Of a stretch of 64,000 nucleotides of DNA, positions 22,530 to 31,446 are shown piece by piece; positions within the stretch are counted from its first letter, which is position 1; every line of letters begins with the position of its first letter. The stretch comes from Eutreptiella sp. 'Long Island Sound 2002' (lineage: Eukaryota > Euglenozoa > Euglenophyceae > Eutreptiales > Eutreptiaceae): the NCBI GenBank assembly GCA_964036045.1, contig OZ038395.1:6463753-6527752 (forward strand), read 5' to 3'. The notes beneath the pieces were generated by a model, which was given only the letters and a program-made list of their open reading frames with translations, was not told where the DNA came from and did no database searches. Made by a program: the position numbers and the translations under genes.

Positions 22530-25500
22530 CAGGCATGATCCCCAGATTCCATCTCGACCATTACTTGATGTAGGGTCGCTTGTCTCCTCTCCCCTGGATC
22601 CGGCAGCGGATCCTTCTGTTGTAGTGGACGAGGTTGGTGTACAGTCCAAGCACAGGGCTCGTCAGTTTGTCACAAACCTGTGGGTTTCTGATTGCAAGGG
22701 CAATTTCCACCTCGCCACTTGTTTATGTGACAATGGATCAGAGGTAAATCTCCAATCCAATTCTTTCTTACCCGACGACTGCGTGTTTGAGTCGCCTCAT
22801 CCTGTTACCCTCGAGGGAGTTTCTGGACATTCTCTCGCAGGTGGGCAACGCGGTTGTTATATATCAACTCATTTGGTCGCTCAAGACCTTTGGGAAGAAG
22901 GTAATGTGGAGGAAGTTGTCCTTAAGGATGACTACTTCTATCGTGCCGACATAAAGTATGACCTTTACTTGGGCCATCCTTGGCTTCGCAAGAACAGGGT
23001 GGCGCCCGTAGGTCATCGGCGTTGTTTTTTGCTGGAGTCAGGTCCCTTGGAGCGTCCTGAATTTCGTTTTTTGCACGCAGGGTTTAAAAGTGCAGAAGAA
23101 TTTTTGAAGCAAAAAGTTACATCAAAATTTGGCGAAGATGTCACCATTGCAGAGGTGAATGGGAGTGCCGATTACTCCCGAGAGTTAGAATGTCTTCGTA
23201 GGGACTCCCAGCCACGACGCCCTTCGCGCTGGCACTCTTCATCCTACAGAGTTGTCGACAAATGGCGCGATGCAATTTGTGAATATTTTCATGAACACCA
23301 TTCCTTTTGGCCACAGTATGATGCCTTTGCTAACCGCAAGAACAAGCGCTTCGACAAGCATTTTCGCGACGCTTGGACCCATAAATGGGACAAGAAGTTG
23401 TGGATTAATCCTCCGTTTCACTTAATCCAGCAGGTCATCCACAAAATCAAGCAAGATAAAACCCAGGCGATTTTAGTTGTGCCCTTGTGGGACGACAAGC
23501 CTTGGTTTCAGGAATTACAAGACATTTGTGTAGATTACATCGAACTTCCCAGGAAGATTAAGCTGTATGCCAGGGACGACACAGGTCCCCTGCCACAGCG
23601 GTCCTGGAGTTCGCTTGCATTCCTGGTGGATGGAAAGCTTTCTGACTCTAATTCTGCTGATTCTGGTACTGATTTCTGTGTTGGTTCTGAATCTGAGGTT
23701 GAGCGTGGTACTGACGATGAATCTATTTTTTTTGATTTTTGTCCGTCAGATACCCAAGGTGATCCAACGTCAAATGGATCCGCCTCGTCTCCCTCTTCCC
23801 CAATACGATCGACATCGAAAAGAATCTTCAGTGCACGGGCGAAGAAAAATTTCAAATCGCGCCGCAAATTCAGAGTTTTTTATGAAAAACCCCCTGTGGA
23901 AGCTTTCATAGATCCTTTCGAGGAGCTGGATCACGAAGAGAATCTCTGGGATGTCGACACTCGACCCACCTATCTTCAAGAGGCAGTTGATACGGACCTG
24001 TTTAGGGACATCCGTAAGAAGATTCTTCCTGCCAAGGCCGAAGAAGTCGCCAAAGTTTTTTCGACAATAATACCTGGCGATCAGGTGGACACTGAATTGT
24101 GTTCCAAGTCAAGAGAAAAGATTTTTGAGGAACGGAAGGACACAACCCTTTCAGGGAAGTTGATCAAAGACCCCCCTGTCCGTGGGCAGTTCGGTGAAGC
24201 CTTCATCGAGCTTCGTGAAGGGTACAAGGCGAAGAAACAGCGCCCTTATGAGAACCATGGACACAAACATGAGATCCTCAGAAAAATCATCGAGAGATAT
24301 CTCAGGGAATTTGGTTGGCTTGAGGGTTGTATGACCAGCGAATGGTGCTGTGCACCCTCCACAGTCCCGAAGCCGCCGCCTGCAGACCAGAACACTATTG
24401 ATGGTTGGCGAATGGTTGTTGATTTTCGCAATCTCAACGCCGAAACCAAGGCGGATTCACACCCCCTGCCCCTCATTGAGGAGGAAATCGCCAAGAGGGC
24501 AAGAGGTCGTTTGTTGTCTGTGCTGGATCTCCGTCACGGCTTTCACCAAATGCCGTTGAGGAAGGACAGCCGACCTCTCACCTGTATGTGCACGCCATGT
24601 GGCCCAGTCCAATGGACGGTCATGCCCATCGGCCTGAAGAACGCCCCTTCGTTTTTTCAAAGAATGATGGAGGATGTGCTTTTTTCAGCTCATCCTGAGC
24701 TTCGTGCCTTCGTGAGCGTGTACATAGATGACATAATCATCGCGACGGAAGGGGAGGGACTGACCGAAGCCGAGCTGGTGGCCCTACATAAAAAGCAGCT
24801 GAACCAAGTTTTGGACATTCTTGATGCCAATCAGCTGATTTGTGGGCCAAAGAAGGGAAAATTATTTTTAAAATCAGTCGAATTTTGTGGTTCTCTCCTT
24901 GAGAATGGCACCCGACGACCCAGTCCAGGGAAGCTCGTCGCTATTCAGAAGTGGAAGCGCCCTGAGACGATCACGGAGTTGAGAGGATTCCTGGGTTGTT
25001 GCAATTTTTACCACACTTTTGTGCCGAATTATGCCAAATTTGCTGCCCCCCTCACTGAATTATTGAAGGTAGGGAGAGATGCGGGCAAGGCAGGTTCGAA
25101 GGTTCGTGTCAAGTGGACTGACGAGTGCGAGGAGGCCTTCCATCACTTGAAGGCGGCCCTCTGTGAAGTCGCCACGTTGCATGTGCCCCAATTCGACCGA
25201 CCCTTCTACATTAGAACCGACGCTTCTAGGTACGCGATCGGAGCTGTCCTTGAACAGGTTGATGAAGCCACCGGCGATCATTACCCTCTTGCATTTTGGT
25301 CTCGGAAGCTAGCCCCACGCCAAATGCAATGGTCGCCGCGTGAGCAAGAAACATATGCCATAATCTGTGCTTTAAAAAAGTACCAATCGTGGGTTGGCAC
25401 CAATCGAGTCGAGGTCCTGACGGATCATCGATCTCTGGAGTATTGGGCCACCGAACACATTGATACTGTCGCGAGCCCAGCTGGTCGACGGGCCAGATGG

Positions 25501-27726
25501 CACGAATTTCTCAGTCTGTTTGACCTCCATGTGTCGTACTTGCCTGGAAAACATAACACGGTAGCGGATGCTCTGAGCCGATGGGCTTACCCCGCTTCAG
25601 AGGGGCTGCAAAGTACCAACATCCATGGTACGGAGCAGGACCGCCATGTAATAATCGAATGGGATCAGGAAGAAAAAAAGCTCATTCGACGTGCATGCAT
25701 GCAGTGCGCTGTTAAACAGCACGCATTACCGTGCCATGACATCACGGCCATCTCAGATCCGGCGCATGCTCATGAGATCTGCACCAAAACACTGAAAGTC
25801 GTGGAAAAAGCCACCGATCCCTCCTCAGGGAGTGTGAAACGGTTTGACTATACCCGACGAGTAAGTCGATTTCGGTTGATCCAGGGCATTAAGCGTCGAG
25901 ATCCGGCCAAAACTCCACCCCTGCCTAAAGATTCCCTGATCATCCGTGACTGGACGTCCGATTATCTGCAGGATCCCATGTTTAAAGAGGTCTTTGGAAA
26001 TCTCAAATCCAAAGATGCTCACAAGGATGGGATTTTTTCTGAGTACTCGTTGGATGGGGGGAAGCTGTGGATGGAGGGTAAATTGTGCGTACCAGACGCC
26101 CTGGCCCCCCGAGTGTTAAACTGGTGGCACAAATGGGAGTCCCCCCACGCACATGGCCGTCGACTGTGGTCGATGATTAAACATAGGTTGTTTGGCTCAA
26201 GGCTATATGCTCATTGCATGAAAGTAGCCGCCGGATGTGCCCAATGTGCTGTCTCGACGCCCCCCAGCGCGAAGAAGCACGGCCATCTGAGGCCTCATCC
26301 TATTCCGGAGCGCCTCTTTAACAGAGTCACCAGTGATTTCTTCTATCTCGGTGAACTCGATGATGAAGAGTGCCATTGGACAAATAAAAAAGTCAATGGT
26401 GTGCTCCTTATTCAGTGCCGTCATTCCGGCTACATGCAGGTGTTGCCTTGCAAAATCGAGTCGATGACTGGCAAGGCTGCCGCCAAATGGTGCGCGCAGA
26501 CCTGGATGGGAGGTTGGGACGTCCCATCTGAGGTGGTGACGGATTCAGGCAAAGAGTACACCTCCGAATGGTGGAAGAAATTATGTGCTCGCCTTGGAAT
26601 CCACCACCTCCGATGTGAAATCCACTCGCATCGAGCGCTGCCTGGCGAAAGAGCCGGCCGCTCACTTATAAATATGCTTCGTAAGGAGCTCGCGAGTGAA
26701 AAGGATTTCCATTGGCTTGAGATTCTTTTCGCCATGCTTCGCCGTTACCACAACACGCCTTTGTATCATGGCCTTTCTCCAAATGAAATTGTCTTTGGAC
26801 GAAAGAAGTGTTGGTGGAACATGCCGTTGAATAATCCTCGCCCCTGTAAGGATGCTTCGTTGTTTTTGGACGACGTCCAACGAGCAGATAAAACTGTGTC
26901 GAAATTAATCGAAAAGCATCAAGCTGACTGGCTTTGGGTTCAGAATCAAGGTCGAAAAAACCCCCACAATTTTGAAGTCGATGATCGAGTTTGGCTTCGA
27001 AAATCCGAAACCACCCTGGACGGAGATGATAAGCTTCTTCCCTTGTGGGAGGGGTCATTCGCTGTTACAGCGCGTCTTGGTGAGAACAGGTGGAGGATTC
27101 GTGTGGATGTCAGCAGGGAAATTGACGTTTCGGGCGATCGCCTCAAGAGAGAGATCCCCTCCCCCAAGGATCGAGTTAAACCCCTTTTTTGGACTTCAAA
27201 AATTTTGTCCGATCGGGTCATCGAAGGGGGGAAGTACGAACTCAAGAGGATTTTAGAAGCAAGACGTGACGCCAAGGGCGAATGGGAATTTCTGTGTGAG
27301 TGGAGGGGCTTTGATTCCAGTCACAACAACTGGGAACCAGCCCATTCTTCTGTCCATGGATACACCAAGGGGTTCATCGACTTCCTCAAGAAGCACACCG
27401 AAATTGGAGTACTCCTGACAGACTGTCTGTCGAAACCAGACAGACAAGTGGAGAGCGACGGAAAAAGACCTGTGGTGAATCGAGATCCAGCCTTTTATGG
27501 CCCTCATTCGTCACATTCCAGGGCTGATCCGTCGATCCCCCCTCCTGTGGTCAGGCCAGCCCAGGAGCCAAATGAGGACCAAGCTTCAAGTTCGGCCGCT
27601 GATTTGCAGCGCCCAAGCCGTACGAGGGCCCAACCAGACAGGTTGGTGGTCACATGTATTCGTGCTTGGCCGACTTCAGCCTCGCCCCAACCACATTCTG
27701 CTCAATCCACTGTTCATTCTTCGTGA
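22495..27726 (+). CDS. pol: Family A pol polyprotein, copy A2 (intact)
   Basis: Continuous from the codon after the UAG to the TGA at 27726. No ATG precedes the protease, which fits synthesis by readthrough; GTG at 22624 is only the first near-cognate codon. Domains counted from 22624: retropepsin-like with Asp36-Asn-Gly and LGHPWL; Dam-like methyltransferase, about 232-310, with NPPF at 262; an acidic spacer; reverse transcriptase about 560-770 with YIDD at 700; RNase H with TDAS near 866; integrase with a zinc finger and catalytic Asp1238, Asp1307 and Glu1342; chromodomain about 1535-1590; and a Pro/Ser-rich tail. All catalytic residues of reverse transcriptase and integrase are present. 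Confidence 0.95.
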   Translation, partial: GSHENRPSPGDFRHDPQIPSRPLLDVGSLVSSPLDPAADPSVVVDEVGVQSKHRARQFVTNLWVSDCKGNFHLATCLCDNGSEVNLQSNSFLPDDCVFESPHPVTLEGVSGHSLAGGQRGCYISTHLVAQDLWEEGNVEEVVLKDDYFYRADIKYDLYLGHPWLRKNRVAPVGHRRCFLLESGPLERPEFRFLHAGFKSAEEFLKQKVTSKFGEDVTIAEVNGSADYSRELECLRRDSQPRRPSRWHSSSYRVVDKWRDAICEYFHEHHSFWPQYDAFANRKNKRFDKHFRDAWTHKWDKKLWINPPFHLIQQVIHKIKQDKTQAILVVPLWDDKPWFQELQDICVDYIELPRKIKLYARDDTGPLPQRSWSSLAFLVDGKLSDSNSADSGTDFCVGSESEVERGTDDESIFFDFCPSDTQGDPTSNGSASSPSSPIRSTSKRIFSARAKKNFKSRRKFRVFYEKPPVEAFIDPFEELDHEENLWDVDTRPTYLQEAVDTDLFRDIRKKILPAKAEEVAKVFSTIIPGDQVDTELCSKSREKIFEERKDTTLSGKLIKDPPVRGQFGEAFIELREGYKAKKQRPYENHGHKHEILRKIIERYLREFGWLEGCMTSEWCCAPSTVPKPPPADQNTIDGWRMVVDFRNLNAETKADSHPLPLIEEEIAKRARGRLLSVLDLRHGFHQMPLRKDSRPLTCMCTPCGPVQWTVMPIGLKNAPSFFQRMMEDVLFSAHPELRAFVSVYIDDIIIATEGEGLTEAELVALHKKQLNQVLDILDANQLICGPKKGKLFLKSVEFCGSLLENGTRRPSPGKLVAIQKWKRPETITELRGFLGCCNFYHTFVPNYAKFAAPLTELLKVGRDAGKAGSKVRVKWTDECEEAFHHLKAALCEVATLHVPQFDRPFYIRTDASRYAIGAVLEQVDEATGDHYPLAFWSRKLAPRQMQWSPREQETYAIICALKKYQSWVGTNRVEVLTDHRSLEYWATEHIDTVASPAGRRARWHEFLSLFDLHVSYLPGKHNTVADALSRWAYPASEGLQSTNIHGTEQDRHVIIEWDQEEKKLIRRACMQCAVKQHALPCHDITAISDPAHAHEICTKTLKVVEKATDPSSGSVKRFDYTRRVSRFRLIQGIKRRDPAKTPPLPKDSLIIRDWTSDYLQDPMFKEVFGNLKSKDAHKDGIFSEYSLDGGKLWMEGKLCVPDALAPRVLNWWHKWESPHAHGRRLWSMIKHRLFGSRLYAHCMKVAAGCAQCAVSTPPSAKKHGHLRPHPIPERLFNRVTSDFFYLGELDDEECHWTNKKVNGVLLIQCRHSGYMQVLPCKIESMTGKAAAKWCAQTWMGGWDVPSEVVTDSGKEYTSEWWKKLCARLGIHHLRCEIHSHRALPGERAGRSLINMLRKELASEKDFHWLEILFAMLRRYHNTPLYHGLSPNEIVFGRKKCWWNMPLNNPRPCKDASLFLDDVQRADKTVSKLIEKHQADWLWVQNQGRKNPHNFEVDDRVWLRKSETTLDGDDKLLPLWEGSFAVTARLGENRWRIRVDVSREIDVSGDRLKREIPSPKDRVKPLFWTSKILSDRVIEGGKYELKRILEARRDAKGEWEFLCEWRGFDSSHNNWEPAHSSVHGYTKGFIDFLKKHTEIGVLLTDCLSKPDRQVESDGKRPVVNRDPAFYGPHSSHSRADPSIPPPVVRPAQEPNEDQASSSAADLQRPSRTRAQPDRLVVTCIRAWPTSASPQPHSAQSTVHSS

Positions 27727-28283
27727 TTACATCATGATGTGGAGAACTGCAAATGTTTGATAATTTGACGTCAATCAATTTTTCTTTGGTCTCCGTTCGG
27801 TAGCGTATCGAAAGTCGAATACCGAAAGCCACGGAGTGTGCTGCCGTGTTCAGAAAAAACCAAACTCAGGCTTAATTCAGGCAGATTCGGGGTAATCTTG
27901 TCTCTGTTGGTCTGTGCATCTTTGGAATTTGGCTACTCGTGCAGATGGAAGCAAATGTACATAATCAAAACGCTGGTCAGCGACATTCACCCCTACAGGC
28001 ACCCCCTGTAGTACTGGCTGCACCAGATGCGACGCCAGGAACTCAGATCTTACCTTCATTTGCCGTGATGCGAAAGCCAAAGTCCAGATTCAGATCCAGG
28101 ATCCTCAAATTTGCCTTGAATTTCTCAGGTTTGTCCATCATTCTGCCACTGTTGTACGAAACCCAGACGTCAGTTGTTCAGACAACCTTCACATAGGAGC
28201 TCTAGGGACTTCTAACAGCGACCTCTGAAGTCCGTAAGCTTCGTTGTATTTGTGGCACACGCCAATGTGAGCTCAATCCGACC
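27727..28283 (+). other. A2 3' untranslated region, part 1
   Basis: Non-coding, aligning with the region after pol in A3. It stops at the 16-bp LINE target duplication (28284-28299) and resumes at 36765. I see no gene in it. Confidence 0.8.
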
Positions 28284-28373
28284 AGAAACTGTCGAAAATC
28301 GAAAATTTTTTTTTTTTTTTCGATTGACCCTCAGCATTTTGTTGATGGATCCACCAGTAGTCCAGGCTATTCG

Positions 28374-31229
28374 GTGATTGGAGAAAATCCTGGGCTGTTC
28401 AAGTTCTGGAGTACTTCCCGCAGTTTTCAAATCATCATCTCAATTCCCGAGTTCAAATCCACGCTCGCAATCTTTCAATTGACGCCAAGCCACCTTTTCG
28501 TTCATCCCGAAAACACCATGAATTTCACCCTATTTGGAAGCTCCAAAGCCGCCGATGATGGCCTTTCAACGCTATTCAACTATTCTCCGTCACACCTCTT
28601 TCAAAAACACCAAGCCTCAAATTCGCCGTTGCAAACACGCTTTCCGTCACGCCAACTTGAAGCCATTGAAGGCAAAATATTTGACACACGCCAGCGCATT
28701 TTCGTTCCCGAAGTCTACCGCCGACTACAAGACTACTCCGAGTTTTACCTGGATGTGGAAGGCACCGATATTCAATCCGCCTTCGTTGGGAGCAACTCCA
28801 CGGAAATTCTAGATCGAGGTAGGGTCTCTTCCGTTGCGCACAATAACTACAACGAGCTCGAAAAGCTTTTGTTCAAGCACAAGCGTTTCTACCTAAAGCC
28901 GTATGAGTTGGACTATTCCCAAGCCGAAGCCAAGGAGTCTCCACCCACCGCCACCCCGTGGGCTAAACAATTAAGAACCGTGCTAGATAAAGCCAAAGAA
29001 GAGAACAAAGACCTCAAAGGATGGTTCGTTATTCCGGCGTGGGACGCTCAAGTGGTTGCCGCCACCTTTCGCATGCTAGGCTCAACTTCCGCCCTTTTTC
29101 CTCTTCTTCCGTACATTTCTAGCGTGATATGTATGCACGGGGCGCAGCTCCGGGACGCCTACAAGGTCAAAAGGGACGGCAAAGACTCCTACGAGTTCCG
29201 CACGAGCGGCCATCAAACGATGCCGTATGTTGCCTTGCTCCTAAACACCTCTTCCTTTGACGGGTGCCGATATGAAGACATCAATTTTAAGTTTGAACCT
29301 TTCCGCTTCGCCGCCAAGCACGCCCATCCAACGGTGCGAGACCTCCGGTTGCACAAAACACTACGTTTTGAGGTGAGCATAGCATTCCTTGATCACATTG
29401 AGCCTTCGCCGCCGGAAGAGAGAGATAAAACTAAACCAAGGCAACGCAAAATTGGAGACGCCCGTGCTTTCATGAAGTTAATGAACGAAATGTTTGTCCC
29501 CGCGCTAGCGAACGTATCGGTGAACACCAAAAATGCCTACTACCCGTTTGGCCACATAGTCCCTTCCGAGAGCCCGCATTGGGCCTACTACCGGTTTGAT
29601 TGGGAACTCCCATCTCGCTTTGCCGACGAGCTCATGTTTAAGGTCCGAGAGTGCGCCCAATTCCTCACCGGAGAACTCCTTGCAATGGACATGCACGCTT
29701 TGCCGACTACCGAAGTGTATCGAGCCGTGATCGCTAGGGACCGAAAGGAAAGAAACAAAGACCTACAAGCTCCGGAAATGCTCACCATGATGATCGCCAA
29801 CCTGCCCGGTGGACGGGGCGCCTCACCGCCCCTAGGAGCGATGTTCCGGTCTAAAGATTCCTTGGTCGTGGCGATTGACACCACTCACGCACCGTGCGAC
29901 GTCATGAAGACCGGTGTCCAAACGTTAGCTATCCGCTTCTTCCACTCATGCGGCATTGTTCTCTTTCATGGCATAGATGGGCAATTAGTGCGGTTCTCGT
30001 CACGATCCGACGGCAACGCGAGGTCCGCGCCTTCGGGCGCCCCCGAGCGAGCCCACGCGACGCCGGCCCCGCCCTCATACGACTCATCTAAGGCCCCGAA
30101 GACCGCCGTGCTCCTAGTGGCCCCAAGATCGGCGCACGCTCTCGACTTGCGCGTCCAAGCGGGGTTCCTTGGCCCGTACGTGTCGTTCGAGCCCACGAGG
30201 CCTCCCTACGAACACCAACAAGCCTACCTCGTGGTCTACGAAAAGGGGGAGTCCGCGCTGCTAGCGCATGATTTCAAATATGGAGACGCTGCCTTTGCCC
30301 CACTACACCGCAACCTCATCGCCCTCGAGAAGATCCTCCCCGCTCAAGACCCGGATGTGGCCGAGCACGAGCGACCCATAGTGCAGCGCCTCCAAGCGGG
30401 AGCCGCCTTGGGGTCCACGGCCTTCGTGTCCCAACTTGTCACCGCCCTTCGTGAAAGGCCCGCTACGGGGCTGACTGAGCGCATCAGCGAGTGGAACGCG
30501 GCACCGGAGGACGCCGGCGCCGCTACGCCAACGCCGGGACCAAGCCGCATCGAAGAGATGTCCGAGACCAGCGTCCCGCTGCTTGCTCCACTAGGAGGCG
30601 AGGCGACCACCCTCCTACCCCCCGACCACGGTGCCCCCACCCCCGCCTCGGATATTCAAATCGACCCCCGCCTCCCCGCTGGTTTTTATTACGTCCGCGA
30701 CGTATTCTCCGAAAGCCAAGAGGAAACGGTAAAAAAGATTCTCCACGGCAACACGTGGGAGAAGTACCACGGGCGCTCAGTCCAACACTTCGGCCACGCA
30801 TACCTCGGCCCGAGCAAAGTCGCCGCCACGTCCCCCATCCCGGAAGAGTTTTCCTCCATCCTCCAAACCTACAATGCCGCGCTGGAGCGGCTAGGCCTCT
30901 CACACCCTCCTCCCAACCAAATCACGGGCACAATGTATCTCCCGGGAGAGGGCATCGGCTACCACGGGGACGACCCCTTGCTAGGCGACCCAGTGTCCAT
31001 TTTTGGTTCCCAATCGGACACCACAATGTTCTTTAAGAACCCCTCCAACGGGGACTCCTTTCGCATCCGCCTGTTTGCCCGCTCTCTCCTGGTCCTCACG
31101 GGGGCCGCACGCCATGAGTGGCACCACGGTATACCTCGACGGAGAGAAGACGAAGTGTTTGGGCTAACCGTCCCTCGTACCGTCCCTCGCCTCGCTCTAA
31201 TCCTCCGACACATACCACAGGCAAGCTAA
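28374..31229 (+). CDS. LINE ORF1 with C-terminal AlkB-like 2-oxoglutarate/Fe(II) oxygenase domain
   Basis: 951 codons; a second ATG at 28518 (MNFTLFGSSK) is an alternative start. The first 600 or so residues match nothing I recognise, then a Pro/Ala-rich linker leads to an AlkB-like domain at about 760-950. Its signatures are YLPGEGIGYHGDD with the metal-binding His864-x-Asp866, GAARHEWHHGIP with the distal His918, and RLALILRHI with the arginines that in AlkB bind 2-oxoglutarate. AlkB enzymes remove alkyl groups from bases in DNA or RNA; here it might act on element RNA or the cDNA-target intermediate, which is inference. There is no CCHC knuckle or coiled coil as in many LINE ORF1 proteins. 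Confidence 0.85.
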   Translation: MIGENPGLFKFWSTSRSFQIIISIPEFKSTLAIFQLTPSHLFVHPENTMNFTLFGSSKAADDGLSTLFNYSPSHLFQKHQASNSPLQTRFPSRQLEAIEGKIFDTRQRIFVPEVYRRLQDYSEFYLDVEGTDIQSAFVGSNSTEILDRGRVSSVAHNNYNELEKLLFKHKRFYLKPYELDYSQAEAKESPPTATPWAKQLRTVLDKAKEENKDLKGWFVIPAWDAQVVAATFRMLGSTSALFPLLPYISSVICMHGAQLRDAYKVKRDGKDSYEFRTSGHQTMPYVALLLNTSSFDGCRYEDINFKFEPFRFAAKHAHPTVRDLRLHKTLRFEVSIAFLDHIEPSPPEERDKTKPRQRKIGDARAFMKLMNEMFVPALANVSVNTKNAYYPFGHIVPSESPHWAYYRFDWELPSRFADELMFKVRECAQFLTGELLAMDMHALPTTEVYRAVIARDRKERNKDLQAPEMLTMMIANLPGGRGASPPLGAMFRSKDSLVVAIDTTHAPCDVMKTGVQTLAIRFFHSCGIVLFHGIDGQLVRFSSRSDGNARSAPSGAPERAHATPAPPSYDSSKAPKTAVLLVAPRSAHALDLRVQAGFLGPYVSFEPTRPPYEHQQAYLVVYEKGESALLAHDFKYGDAAFAPLHRNLIALEKILPAQDPDVAEHERPIVQRLQAGAALGSTAFVSQLVTALRERPATGLTERISEWNAAPEDAGAATPTPGPSRIEEMSETSVPLLAPLGGEATTLLPPDHGAPTPASDIQIDPRLPAGFYYVRDVFSESQEETVKKILHGNTWEKYHGRSVQHFGHAYLGPSKVAATSPIPEEFSSILQTYNAALERLGLSHPPPNQITGTMYLPGEGIGYHGDDPLLGDPVSIFGSQSDTTMFFKNPSNGDSFRIRLFARSLLVLTGAARHEWHHGIPRRREDEVFGLTVPRTVPRLALILRHIPQAS

Positions 31230-31446
31230 CCCACGAAAGCCAGAGGGCCGGGTACCCGCCTCCTGCACTGTCCAGCCCCCTCTACCTGAACACAAAAGGG
31301 CCAAGATTCAGTGAACCACTGGCCCAGTCACGGCTTCCACCATCACAGGCAAGGGGCTAGACAACGAGCTCACCTCGGCCGGGATACCGGCCGACCAAAT
31401 TCAGCACTTTCTTTGCCTTAGCCAGCCCAGCCAGCCCGGCTCCCCA
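31230..31446 (+). other. LINE inter-ORF region
   Basis: About 217 bases between the ORF1 stop and the first near-cognate codon of ORF2. I see no recognisable signal. How ORF2 is translated (reinitiation or otherwise) is not evident, since the ORF2 frame opens without an ATG near its start. Confidence 0.5.
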
